Shown here piece by piece: positions 12,025 through 23,360 of a stretch of 64,000 bases of DNA (its first letter is position 1; every line of letters starts with the position of its first letter). The DNA comes from Canna indica (Eukaryota > Streptophyta > Magnoliopsida > Zingiberales > Cannaceae). The DNA is taken from the NCBI GenBank assembly GCA_034359265.1, contig CP136893.1:21460001-21524000 (forward strand), read 5' to 3'. The translations under genes and the position numbers were made by a program. The notes under the pieces were generated by a model, which worked only from the letters and a program-made list of their open reading frames with translations, was not told the origin of the DNA and did no database searches.

Positions 12025-12036
12025 TGGTATCAGAGC
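12025..12036 (+). promoter_or_regulatory. Primer binding site (initiator Met tRNA)
   Basis: TGGTATCAGAGC sits three bases after the 5' LTR and is complementary to the 3' end of plant initiator tRNA-Met, the usual primer of plant Ty3/gypsy elements. Reverse transcription would start here. Confidence 0.92.
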
Positions 12037-12235
12037 ATGTGGTTCGGTATGACTACGACCTAGAGTTGTCACCGTATAGGGCATTGCTAGCGTGTCAGTA
12101 TACGGTAGGGGTATGCTATGAGATCAATGGGCTAAGTCTGCACCTCAGCGCGACTCGTGGTTAAGTTTGTAAAATGTTAGGTGAATTCAATTGTCTGATT
12201 ATGATTTGTTTCTTTTTTCTGGTGTTTCCAGATCG

Positions 12236-13410
12236 ATGGAGGCCTTTGATGCCGTAAGGAGCGGTAGTGATAGCAACTCCACTAAGCGCCGAGGCCAAAG
12301 CCGAGGTCGTGGGAGACCACCCCAGGCCCGGGAGGAGGTGGGACAGCATCCCATGGTTGCGCAGCTGTAGGCCTGAGTGGCTGAGCTGACAGAGGCACTC
12401 CGCAGAGAGTAGGAGCTGAGGCCGTAGTCACCGCCAGTACCGGCAGCACCCATACTACTAGAGGTGGTCCAGCCAGTGGCACCGGTGGTCAAAGCCCCCA
12501 GAGCACCTTCTTATGTAGATTTTATTGCATTAGGCCACCGGAGTATACAACGACAGATCAGCGGGTGGAGGTCACCAGCTTTCTGGGAGATTGCTATGAG
12601 TTGTGCAGGGAGCTTGGTTGTTCTTCTGAGACGACTGCTCGAGTGATCAGGTTATGGCTAAGAGGAGTAGCTAAGGATTGGCTCCATACCTGGAGGGACC
12701 GCAGAGTAGCAGATGCACCACCCGCTACCTGGGAGGAGTTTAGAGATGTTATGGTGGAAAAGTACCTGCCGATGAGAGTCCGAAATAGGTGGACGAAAGA
12801 GTTCGAGCTACTGCGTCAGACGGGCAGTATGTCGGTGACAAATTATGAGATGGAGTTCACATGACTCTCGAAGTATCATCTCACTTTGATAGCCACAGAG
12901 ATCGCCATGGTAAAGAGGTTTGTTGATGGGCTGAGGCCGCAGATCGCCAGACTGATCCATTACACGGAGGAGACTTCATTTGCCCGGGTAGTTGATGAGG
13001 CGCTCCGGAAGGAGGCACTGGTACCGACAGACAGGCATGATGGACCAGAGAAGAAAAAGTTTCGGCCCCAGCACTCAGGGGGTCAGCCAACTCACTCCGA
13101 GGGCACTCCCAGGGGTCCTGGACTAGGGGCATAATCTGGAGGTCCGCAGCGGAGATCTGGGCCACAACAGTGTAACCGATGCCACATGAGGCACTGGGGG
13201 GCTTGTTGAGGACGGTCAGAGGTGTGTTTCAGTTGCGGGCAGGCCGGGCATTACAAAAAGGATTGTCCTAGCAAGGGTAGTCAACATCCTGATCAAACCA
13301 AAGGAAAAACACTGATGTTAGTGGGTTCCGTAGCTCAGAGGGGTCAGACTCAGAGAGGAGGCCATCAAGCTGGTGGTTCAGAGAGGCCCGTTGCATGGTG
13401 TTTGCTATGA
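12236..13410 (+). pseudogene. Gypsy gag (broken)
   Basis: The likely start is the ATG at 12236, just after the acceptor-like TTTCCAG. The frame then encodes a basic RG-rich N-terminus, the capsid-like core (residues such as WLRGVAKDWLHTW and TWEEFRDVMVEKYLP, at 12565-12864) and a zinc knuckle CFSCGQAGHYKKDC (CX2CX4HX4C) at 13225-13266. In-frame stops occur near 12368, 12861 and 13132 and a frame change lies between segments. Several stops look like C-to-T changes of CAG or CGA codons. Gag would form the particle that packages the element RNA; this copy cannot make it. Confidence 0.85.
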
Positions 13411-15602
13411 ATCAGGAGGGCGCTGAGGCATCCAGGGCAGTAGTGTCAGGTAACCTTGTTGTTGGTTCTGCTATTGCTTATGTCTTGTTTGATCCGGGTG
13501 TTACACGCTCTTTTGTGTCTGCTTTGTTTGTTACTAAGTTGGTAGGGGTACCTTCTGTGCTTGATTTGCCCCTTGTGGTGTCTACGCCTATGGGTGTTTC
13601 TGTGATGGCAGAGACAGTCTTCCGAGGCTACGAAGTTGTCATTTGTGGGCATGTGCTGATGGCCGATTTGACACTCCTGTCGATGTTGAAGCTTGATGTG
13701 ATCTTGGGCATGGACTGGTTGGCGGACCATTTCGCTTCAGAGAATTGTAGGGCTAAGACTGTGACCTTCAATAAGCCCGGATTGCCTCAGTTTACCTTTC
13801 AGGGTGAGGGAAGGGGTGAGCCGTTGATGACGATCTCAGCTCTTAAGGTCCGGAAGCTACTTTTGGGCGGATGCCAGTCCTTTTTGGCCTTTGTGTTGGT
13901 GGCAAAGGAAGATGGAGGTGCAGGCAGGGACATCGAGGGGACGCCCGTGGTATGCAGGTTCTCTGATGTGTTCCCGGAGGAGTTTCCAGGCTTACCTCCA
14001 GAGAGGGAGATTGAATTCTGTATTGATTTACAGCCAGGGGTGAAGTCGATCTCCATTCCACCGTATCGGATGGCACCAGCTGAGTTGAGGGAGTTGAAGT
14101 CCCAATTGCAGGAGCTGCTTGACATGGGTTTCATTCACCCAAGTGTTTCGCCTTGGGGTGCTCCAATGATCTTTGTGAAGAAGATGGATGAGTTCATGCG
14201 GATGTACATTGATTACCGGCAGCTTAACAAGGTAACAGTGAAGACCCGATACCCGTTGCCCAGGATTGATGATTTATTTGATCAGCTTCAGGGAGCTCAG
14301 TGGTTTTCTAAGATTGACCTGCGGTCAGGGTACCATCAATTGAGGATCCGGGACAGTGACGTCCCCAAGATTGTTTTTGGGTCGAGGTATGGAAATTTGA
14401 GTTTCAGGTGATGTCCTTCGGGCTGACTAACGCACTTGCAGCATTTATGGACCTGATGAACCGAGTGTTCAGGGAATATTTGAATAAATTTGTGATAGCT
14501 TATGCCTTCCGGCAGTTGAAAGTTCACGAGAAGAATTACCCGACTCATGATCTGGAGCTAGCAGTAGTGGTGTTCGCCTTAAAACTGTGGCGTCACTACC
14601 TTTATGGCAAGGCTTGCTCACCCAGAAGGAGTTGAATCTAAGGCAGAGAAGATGGCTTGAGCTGTTGAAGGACTATGACTGTACGATCTTGTACCATCCG
14701 GGAAAGGCTAATGTGGTAGCCAATGCTTTGAGCAAGAAGTCCATAGGCAGTCTGGCGCATTTGGCGGTCAGGAGGAGGCCGTTGGCTCAGGATTTGGCCA
14801 TGTGTTTGAATGGCGGGGCAGTCTTGTCAGTTTCAACTTCTGGTGCGTTGGTGGCTTACTTAAGGGTGCAGTCCACGTTGGTTGACATGTTGCGAGCAGC
14901 GCAAGAGGAGGATGCTTTCTGCGCACTCATTAAGGATCTGGCCTGGAGGGGAGATGCAGATAATGGGTTTAGTGTTGACTCGGAGGACGTCTTGAGGTAT
15001 AAGAACAGGATATTGGTGCCAGATATGCGCAAAGTTCACAGGCAGATGCTAGAGATGACTCATCGGTCCACATACACCATGCATCCGGGAGCCACAAAGA
15101 TGTACCGTGACCTAATGTAGAATTATTAGTGGAAATGCATGAAAAGAGAACTGGCTGAGTTCATGTCTAAGTACCTGGTGTGTCAGCAGGTTAAGGCCGA
15201 GCATTTGATGCCGGCAGGGTTGCTCCAGAACCTAGAAGTACCAAAGTGGAAGTGTGAGAAGATAACCATGGATTTTGTGACAGGGTTGCAAAAGTCTGGG
15301 AAGGGCAATGATTCTATCTGTGTTATGGTGGATCGCCTAACCAAGACTTCGCATTTTATACCAGTTAGGACAACCTTTTCAGCCAAGTAGTATGCAAGGT
15401 TATTCTTGGATCAGATCGTCGCTTACCATGGTGTTCCGGTCATGATCATCTCATATCAGGGTACCCAATTTACAGCTCGATTCTTGCAATCTTTTCAAGA
15501 GGCGTTGGACACTCAAGTTCGATTCAGTACCCCATTTCACCCTCAGACAAATAGTCAGTCAGAGCAGACTATTCAGACGCTGGAGGATATGCTGAAGGCA
15601 TG
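13395..15602 (+). pseudogene. Gypsy pol, 5' part (protease, RT, RNase H, integrase start)
   Basis: The frame at 13395-14411 holds an aspartic protease-like segment, in which the usual D-S/T-G reads [11 protein letters not shown], and the RT fingers/palm ([39 protein letters not shown]). A frameshift leads to 14408-14510 ([12 protein letters not shown]). The sequence then jumps from the helix before the RT catalytic box straight to the end of RNase H ([18 protein letters not shown]); the Y/F-x-DD box, thumb and most of RNase H are deleted. Integrase follows (14587-15602) with CLVCQQ-like zinc remains (YLVCQQ) and TMDFVTG carrying the first catalytic Asp. The second Asp position reads ISYQGTQF instead of the usual IS-D-x-GTQF. 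The frame is cut by the nested insert at 15603. Confidence 0.88.
15598..15602. repeat. Target-site duplication GCATG of the nested LTR element (left)
   Basis: GCATG at 15598-15602 is repeated at 28658-28662, directly outside TGTCACACC... and ...TATTACA. Joining the two sides restores the integrase codons around Lys-Ala-Cys. Confidence 0.9.
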
Positions 15603-16279
15603 TGTCACACCCCAAACCCGATATGACCGGCCAGGATACGCCACGTACCCCGAAGCCTAACCAAACTCAAACACAACAACAATAACCTGAATAGTGGGAG
15701 AAACTTATTTTTTTTTTTGAAAAGAATAGACATGACATCACGAACCAAACCGAACCAAAACTCAATATGAATTCACTGAACAAGTTATTAAAAAGGAGTT
15801 CAAATAAATAAACCAGACTCCCAAAATAAAAATAAATTACGAAAACAACAACCCGAGTCAATACGACTCAACAACTCAAGAGACACTAAAACGACTCAAG
15901 TATCCTCCTCGATCACGACATGTCATGAGACCCGCTGCCCTGCCACCACCAGCCACGCTACTGCACCTCGGTACCTCTCTGATCTAACTCAGGCGCTGCA
16001 AAATAGTAGTAATGAGGGGTTAGTCCAACTATGACTTAGTGAGCAGATCAGTCCTCAATTCACCAAATCAATCATCATGCATAAAATCACAAATAGTCGA
16101 TATAAATAACGTAACAACAACGTCAGAAGAAATCAACAATAATATATCCATAGCTCTATGCATGAAATCAACACCCGTCAATAAGTATAAAATATCTTTA
16201 AAAATGACAGAACAAGCATCAGTAACACATCCACAACCCTACTCATATCTACAATAATCACTACTAGAAATTGAGTCTT

Positions 16280-16512
16280 CAGCAACGGCTATCAGCAACG
16301 GCCGCTCAAGCCGTTGCTATTTGCAACGACATTCTTACGGCCGCTCAAGCCGTTGCAGATATGTTGTATCTGCAACGGCTTTCTAACGGACACGCGAGCC
16401 GTTGCTGATGATTTTAATTATTAGCAACGGCTTTCTAACGGACAAGGGAGCCGTTGCTGATGATAACTTATTAGCAACGGCTTTCTAACGGGCGAGTGAG
16501 TCGTTGTTGATA
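16280..16512 (+). repeat. 5' subterminal hairpin repeats of CACTA A
   Basis: About five units of the form AGCAACGGCT...AGCCGTTGCTGAT occur, each a small palindrome with a variable middle such as TTTCTAACGGACA. Subterminal repeats of CACTA elements are binding sites for the accessory protein (TNPA in maize En/Spm); that role is inferred here. Confidence 0.8.
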
Positions 16513-16514
16513 AG

Positions 16515-16524
16515 TTTATAAAGG
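16515..16524 (+). promoter_or_regulatory. TATA box of CACTA A
   Basis: TTTATAAAGG directly follows the subterminal array and precedes a GC-rich leader. The same position in element B has TTTATATAGG on the minus strand. Confidence 0.6.
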
Positions 16525-16945
16525 TCACAGATCGCGCCCGCCCCTTCTTCCTCCCGCTGCTGCCGCCGCCTCCTCCTCCCGCCTCTCGTCGTCGCTGCCG
16601 ACGCCGACGACGTCGAGCTACCGCTGCCGACGCTGTCGTCCGTCCTCGACCATCGATTTCAGGTATTCATCGCTGCCCGACCGTCTCTTCCCGTTGCGGC
16701 CGACAGGAAATCCGACCGAAACCCTATTTTTAGGGTTTCGGCCGGCGGCGGTCGGCCGATGGCCGCCGCCGGATCTTGTACAGTGTTTGGACACACTGTC
16801 CGGACACTATACGCCGGCGTCGAAGTCGACCAGACTCCGGCGTCGAAAATAGTAGATTAATTTTTTTAAATTTATTTATTTGTTAATTAATTAATTAGAT
16901 TAATTGTTTAATTTGTTAGATTAATTTTTAGGGTTTAGATTAATT

Positions 16946-17075
16946 TCGGAATTGTCCACTTTGGCATTGTGCCGAAATCGTCCACTTCGGACGCGCGTCG
17001 AAATAGTTCATTTTGGACTCCTACCGAAATCGTCTAATTTGGACTCGTGTCGGAATTGTCCAATATAGACTCGAA
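16946..17075 (+). repeat. 26-bp minisatellite, 5 units (CACTA A)
   Basis: Five consecutive 26-bp units (130 bp) with a core like CCGAAATCGTCCACTTCGGA lie in the transposase leader. Element B has ten units of the same repeat at 49491-49750. Confidence 0.8.
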
Positions 17076-17277
17076 CTGTCTCGAAACATTTAGAAAATAA
17101 TCATCCATCCGACGAGTTGATATGTTTCACGTACGCATCGACGAGTCGGATATGATTTAGCAAAACCTTAGATCTGTTCGGGGATTGTATGTTCGTGTAA
17201 AAGAAGTAGATGATCTTTTATACGACGTACAATTCTTGAATTGTCCCAGATTGGATAATTTGGGAATATAGTTATTT

Positions 17278-17449
17278 GTACTGCACTTACGTTTTTCTTT
17301 TAACTGTTAACTAATTATTCTAAATTTCGGCAACATCTATCTTGTTCTCCGATACGCGCCCAGATGATATGCGTATTCGGACAACTGTAGGGAGATGCTG
17401 CCGAAATTTAGAATGAAGTTAGCGGTTAAAATAAGTACTTAGTGCAATA
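17278..17449. repeat. Long palindrome in the TNP2 leader (CACTA A)
   Basis: Arms of about 75-80 bp run from GTACTGCACTTACG to the imperfect complement CTTAGTGCAATAT around a loop near GATATGCGT. It lies 62 bp before the transposase ATG. The same palindrome, better preserved, is in element B. Confidence 0.8.
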
Positions 17450-17510
17450 TAAATAACATAAATTTCGAATGGAATAAGACAATCTCACCTAAAGATATTA
17501 ACCAAAGAAA

Positions 17511-20102
17511 TTGTCATTGATTGACAGAATCATGTCGGCTGATCGAAGTTGGATGTACCGACGTCTTGATCGTGGAGCTTTAACGAATGAGTTTCGATTA
17601 GGCGTAACGTACTTCCTAAATTTCGCCTATTCGAATCGGAATTTCGTTAGCATCGGTGATCAAATCCGATGTCCGTGCCGCATTTGTTTGAATGGACGAT
17701 TTTTAGATCGGGAGACTGTCACTCTGCATCTATATAGCAAAGGATTTGCACCAAGATATTTTCTATGGACTTGTCACGGGGAGTCACGTGAAGTCGGGAT
17801 GTCGAGTAATCCTGTCGTTCAGACATATGGTGAATCTTCCTCTGCTAATGCTTCTTCATCTAGTCAATCTAATCCCTATAGAACTATGATACTTGATAGT
17901 CTTGGGGGTTAATTCCACCTGAATGATAATGTTGATCGGCCAGTTCTTCAGACATCAGTCCCACCAGATACAACAGCGATTGATATCACAAAAGTACAAA
18001 CTGCGGTAGAGATTGAATTACCGAATAAAGAAGCTGCAGAATTTTACGAGATGTTGAAAGCTGTCGATGAACCTTTGTATGAGAATTGTCCTAAATACAC
18101 TAGGTTTTCAGCAATGACACAACTCCTAAACATCAAGGCCGATTGTAATATCAGCAGGGTTGCGTATGATCGGATTGCAGGATTAATTAATGGAATGCTG
18201 CCTACTGATAACAAGTTTGAGCCAACTTTTTATAAGACTAAAAAGCTAATGAGAAAATTGGGGCTTGGGTACGAAAAAATACACGCGTGCCAAAATAACT
18301 GCATTTTATATTATAAAGAAAATGTGCAGTTGGATAAATGCCCTGTATGTCAACATCCTCGTTACAAGGAGAAGAAATCGGTCCGACAGAAAAATATCCC
18401 GTTTAAGGTGCTTCGGTATTTTCCACCAACACTGAGGCTTCAAAGATTATTCATGTCGAAAAAGACAACCCCCTACATGAGTTGGCATGCAAGAAGTCGT
18501 GATGATACAGTAATGACTCATCCATCCGACAGTGAAGCATGGAAATATTTGGATACATATTATCCTTCATTTGCTAGGGATACTAGAAATATAAGATTGA
18601 GATTGTGCACAGATGGTTTTAATCTGTTTGGACATTCTGCAACTCCTTATTCAGTTTGGCCAGTGCTGCTGATAGTTTATAATTTGCCACCGTCAATGTG
18701 TATGAAAGATGAATTTATTTATCTTTTGATGATTATTCCGGGTCCTAAGGGTCCGCGAAAAGAAATTAACATATTTCTCAGACCCTTGATAGATGAATTG
18801 AAAACATTGTGAACTGAGGGAGCTGTCACTTATGATTGTCATCAGAAGCAAAACTTCAATTTAAAGGCCGCGGTCTTGTGGACAATCAATGATTTCCCGG
18901 CGTACGGCATGTTGTCTGGTTGGAGCACTCACGGCCGACTCTCTTGTCCGTATTGAATGGAACACTCTAAATCAATCAGTCTTCAGAATGGACGAAAAAT
19001 CTCATTCTTTGATTGTCATCGTCGATTCCTACCGGTTAATCATCAGTATCGAAGGAATCGTAATAAATTTACTAAGGGCAGAGTCGAAAGAGATGGGCCA
19101 CCACCGATGTTGTCTGGTGAACAAATGTTAGCACGTGTTTCAGCACTTCCAGATATAGTATTTGGTCGCAATGAAAGAGTGTTAGGTTTTGGCCAAACAC
19201 ATAACTGGGTGAAAAAAAGTATCTTTTGGGAATTGCCCTATTGGAGTTCATTATTGATTCGACATAATTTAGATGTCATGCACATTGAAAAAAATGTGTT
19301 TGATAATATTTTCAACACTTTGATGGATATTTCCGGAAAAACTAAAGATAATGTCAAAGCCCGACATGATATGAAAATACTTTGTAAAAGACCAGAGTTG
19401 GAGTTACAAGAGGTCAACGGACGATATCTGAAACCAAAGGCCCTATATGTGTTAAATAAACAACAGATCAAAGATGTTTGTCAATGGGTAAAAGAACTCA
19501 AATTACCCGATGGATATGCTTCAAACTTATCTCGATGTGTGAACGTCGATGATTGCAAAATATCAGGGATGAAGAGCCATGATTGTCATGTATTCATGCA
19601 GAGATTACTTCCGATCGCATTTCGAGATCTTCTACCTGATAATATTTGGGGTCCATTGACTGAATTAAGTATGGTTTTTAGAAACATCTATGCAAATATC
19701 CTTCGAGTCGAAGATATATCAACACTTAAAAATAATATTGTTGAAATCATATGCAAGCTGGAGCAGTTTTTCCCTCATGCATTTTTTGACTCGATGGAGC
19801 ATCTACCGATACACTTGGCATACGAGGCACGAGTTGGTGGCCCCATTCAATATCGGCGGATGTACTTATTTGAAAGATACATGAATCGTCTAAAGAAAAA
19901 AGTAAAAAACACCGCAGCTGTTGAAGGATCAATATCTGAATCGTATATCATCCAAGAAATTTCAACATTCTGCTCATTTTACTTTGAATTGACAGTACAG
20001 ACAAGATTTGATCGTCTTCCACGTAACGATGACGGGGGTGTTCGACATTCAGATAGACGTTTAAATATATTTTATCACTCTAGTCGTGCTTTTGGTTCTC
20101 GT
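17511..20102 (+). pseudogene. TNP2-type transposase of CACTA A (broken)
   Basis: The frame from the ATG at 17511 encodes the transposase-associated domain (SWMYRRLDRGALTNEF, with RCPCRIC), the Transposase_21 core with CxxC pairs (ACQNNC, CPVCQHPRY) and the DUF4218 region (EQFFPHAFFDSMEHLPIHLA). All of it stays in one frame. It is interrupted by nonsense codons at about 17910 (TAA), 18810 (TGA) and 18954 (TGA; Tyr-Cys-Met in B reads Tyr-stop-Met). At about 20103 the sequence jumps from FGSRP to exon 2 of the second gene, removing the last ~300 codons (the DUF4216 part and acidic tail). It is the same family as the intact 1163-aa protein of element B. Confidence 0.92.
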
Positions 20103-21303
20103 CCAGTACAACATTTTTTCTACTATTCGACGATACATGCACGGGGCATGACCTACGTGGTCTCACGTGCCTAGCGAGCACGTCGACATGTTATGGCGCG
20201 AGTTTGAGGCACATATTTTTTTTTTTAAAATGCATGATGATTAATATTGGTACTGATATTATTATTCTACAGGCTCGCTATACATGGGCTGAGGACCAAA
20301 GGCCCTTCATTTACGTTGTCTGGGAGGCTATTTCCCGAGCAAGGTACAACGGGCAGCTGGGGCAGGCCCGGTCCCAGGCGATGGCACGAGCTGGGACTAC
20401 TAACATCGCGGAGACTCGGGGATACGGCCCCGATTGGATTACTCCAGATATATGGGACCAGCTCTTGGGAATATGGTCGACGGATCGATGGCAGGAGGTT
20501 TCTCGGAATGCGGCTAGAAATCGCATGTCGGGGGGAGCAGCGCGTCACACTGGCGGCTCTATTGCATTTGCAGTGCACGCGAACCTTATGGTAAGTATTA
20601 CCTTTTAATTATATATTTTATTTGTTACTATGTGTACTAATTAATGTATTTGTTTTGTAAATGTAGACGACGGTGTCGGATGACGGGACTGTCCAGCGAC
20701 CCTCCTCGATGGCGGTGTTTGAGCGGACTCACCATCGAGCACATGGGACGGGGGAGTACATCGACAACCGCGCTGCATACATTATGGTAACTATATATTT
20801 GTTTAAATTATTCATTATATATTTATAATTTAAGTTTTATGATAAATATTAAACAAAAAATCAAACTCGAGTAGGAGACCTACAGCCAGACGGTGGTGCA
20901 GCGCGGGGGCACCCCTGAGGACTTTGACGCAGCAACGTGGGTCGAGGCCGCAGGTGGCTAGGACCATGGCCACGTATATGGCTTTGCAGATAGTGGTCAT
21001 GCGCGAGCTGTACTAGGGCCACTTGGGGCACCGACCCCTCCGGTCGCTGGTGAACGGTCGTCCACCTCCAGATCTAGTTATGATCATAGTAGCAGAATAA
21101 GGACTCTAGAGGAGACGGTCGCGTGTCAGAGTCAGATGATGGCGGAGATGCATGCTATGCTATGCAACATGTCAGGTCATCCCGAAGCAGGCATCTCTTC
21201 GGCATCATCTCATCCATCGTCCCCGAGTCAATCCACGCCGGTGTACACTCAAGCACTCCAGACCCCGCCAAATGATCCAGGACATCCTCCATCGTCATCG
21301 TGA
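20103..21303 (+). pseudogene. Second CACTA gene (Transposase_24/TNPA-like) of element A, 5'-truncated
   Basis: Exon 1 and the start of exon 2 are deleted. What remains is exon 2 to 20208, exon 3 20273-20590, exon 4 20667-20786 and exon 5 20875-21303. Exon 3 contains the Transposase_24 signature (ITPDIWDQLLGIWSTDRWQE, ARNRMSGGAARHTGGS). Exon 5 has the GTPEDFDAATWVEAAGG segment and a heptad-like stretch. At the position where element B has a stop in exon 3, this copy has Trp (TGG). Exon 5 has its own stop (GG-stop-DHG, near 20960). The exon 2 / exon 3 intron starts with GC. In En/Spm the accessory protein binds subterminal repeats and brings the ends together; that role is inferred. Confidence 0.82.
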
Positions 21304-21565
21304 GATTTTTTTATATTGACTTTGTTACTGAGATATTATACTTGTTTAATTTATTTTGTTTGGATATTTGATACTTCAATTTTGCATTTGAATAATTTTT
21401 ATACTATTGTGGATAATTATCAATATAAATATAATATTTTTGATGTATATCTTGGTGTATTTGTGATGTGTGAATGAATGTGTGTATGAGTGTATGGGTG
21501 TGTGAGTTATGTATCAATGTATCAATGGAAATTTGAAATTTTAATTTTTTTCGTTACTAGGTTCA

Positions 21566-21926
21566 CATCATCAGCAACGGCTTTCCCACGACCATCCGTG
21601 GGAAAGCCGTTGCTAAAAGTTTATCGAAAGCCGTTATTGATGACCTACAGCAACGACTTTGCAACGGGCTTTTACTAACGGCGTTGGTACGGGCTCACCA
21701 GCCGTTGCTATTAAAGTTATCAGCAACGGCTCCGCGTTCGTGGCAAAACCGTTGCTGATAATATTTTTAGCAACGGCCCGAGCGGCCGTTGCTGATTCGT
21801 TGCTAAGTTATCAGCAACGCGATTTTCTGCCACGGCTCCATTGCAACGGCACCAGCCGTTGCACGCCGTTGCTAATGATTTTCAGCAACGGCTCTGCAAC
21901 GGCATCAGCCGTTGCTGATGCCCATT
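21566..21926 (+). repeat. 3' subterminal hairpin repeats of CACTA A
   Basis: Repeated AGCAACGGCT / AGCCGTTGCT motifs in both orientations extend almost to the right TIR and mirror the 5' array. Confidence 0.8.
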
Positions 21927-22129
21927 TTTCTAGTAGTGAATAAATATAAGCATTCATCAATAAGTATAAACATATCCACAACAATAAAAATATGATGAAT
22001 GCAACACCTCAATCAAATGCATGCAATGCAACACCTCAATCATATGCATGCTCCCCGGACCTGTCGGTCCCACATAGCCACATAGGGTAGGTAGACGGGT
22101 GGCCGCCGAACTACCACCCAGCTCAGTGT

Positions 22130-22325
22130 CGTCTCTTTGGGGCATGCCCTCCCCTCACCGGCACTGGTACTTTCGAGCTAGCTTGTTGGGGCATACGTTC
22201 CCCTCACCTACTCGGGTCTCCGGACTGTCTCTTTGGGGTATGATCTCCCCTCACAAGTTGGACTTTCGGAATAAGGCCAACGTTGTCTCTTTGCGGCATA
22301 CCCTCCCCTCACCAGCGAGGTATTC
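22130..22325. repeat. Four ~55-bp repeats in the nested-element LTR
   Basis: Degenerate units containing GTCTCTTTGGGGCATGCCCT then CCCCTCACC recur here and again at 26520-26725 in the other LTR. Confidence 0.65.
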
Positions 22326-22979
22326 GGGAAATGCAACAAGCACATCACAACACCATATACGCAAGTGTATAAGTATAAACAAGATGTGCTATCAACAAGT
22401 AATAAAGGTATGTCAAGTGCATACTTCATGCTCCACCTCCTCCTGCCAAACATCACAATCACATATAGAAATATATGTAGAAATAGTGCTCATAAATCAT
22501 GAATGTTCAGCATAATTAAACAACCATAAAATATAATTATAGCACTGTAAAAAAGGATGCTCGTGTATCATGAAAGTAGTGTGGAAGCAAACTACAATTA
22601 TAAATTAATGGACTGGAACATGATAAAATAACTCATCATAGAAATCACTGATCTAGGATAAGATTCACCTAATTAGCTACTATATCCATGAATCATCTCA
22701 GATCGAATCATAAAAATATATATAATATGATTTTTCAGCTTAGCACGCAAAATGAGGCGACACCCGGCTACTATTTTCATAATCCAAAGGTCTCATGGCG
22801 AAACAAACCTCGTCAATGAATCCAAAACATCGATTAGGTGAAAACATGAATATTTTTGCTAATTTTAAAGTCTCAAAATAATTATTTAGATTAATGAAAG
22901 AAATGTCTTAATTCATTTAATAAATCACTGTTACGAACAAATATAACGATGTTACAATCAATAACTCGGTAATAAAATC

Positions 22980-23360
22980 TCAGCCCTTCATTTAAACATG
23001 ATCAAATCATAGCCTTCCATCTAATATGATGCAATCACAGCCATCTACTTAACATTTTGCAATCACAGCCTTATATCTAACCAGATTCAATCACAGCCCT
23101 CCATCTACATGATGCAATCATTGTCTTATATCTAACCAGATGCAATCACAGCCCTCCATCTAACTAGATGCAATCACAGCTCTCCATTTACATGATGTAA
23201 TTGTAGCCTTACATCTAACCTGATAAAATCTCATCCCTCCATCTGTATGATGCAATCTAAGCCTTACATCCACACAAGATCAAATCATTGCTCTTCATCT
23301 CAACCAATTCAATTCAGCCCTCCATCTCACCCAAACCAATCTCAGCCCTTCATTTTATCT
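22980..23360. repeat. ~27-bp tandem array in the nested-element LTR
   Basis: About a dozen degenerate units with the core GATGCAATCACAGCCCTCCA then TCTAAC(C/A). The other LTR has the equivalent array at 27380-27790. Confidence 0.7.

Larger units (their letters stand above)
16259..21938 (+). mobile_element. CACTA (En/Spm) element A
   Basis: The 5680-bp element has perfect 12-bp ends CACTACTAGAAA / TTTCTAGTAGTG and the 3-bp duplication AAT (16256-16258, 21939-21941). The sister LTR at about 26330-26345 has the empty site. Subterminal hairpin repeats occupy both ends. It carries a TNP2-type transposase gene with three nonsense codons and an internal deletion of about 1.3 kb relative to element B that fuses it to the second gene. 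It cannot supply its own transposase, but its cis-acting ends look complete. Confidence 0.93.

Noticed and set aside
16280..16512. CRISPR-like array of regularly spaced repeats
   Set aside because: The context is a plant CACTA terminus; the repeats are hairpin subterminal motifs with short variable middles, not spacers.
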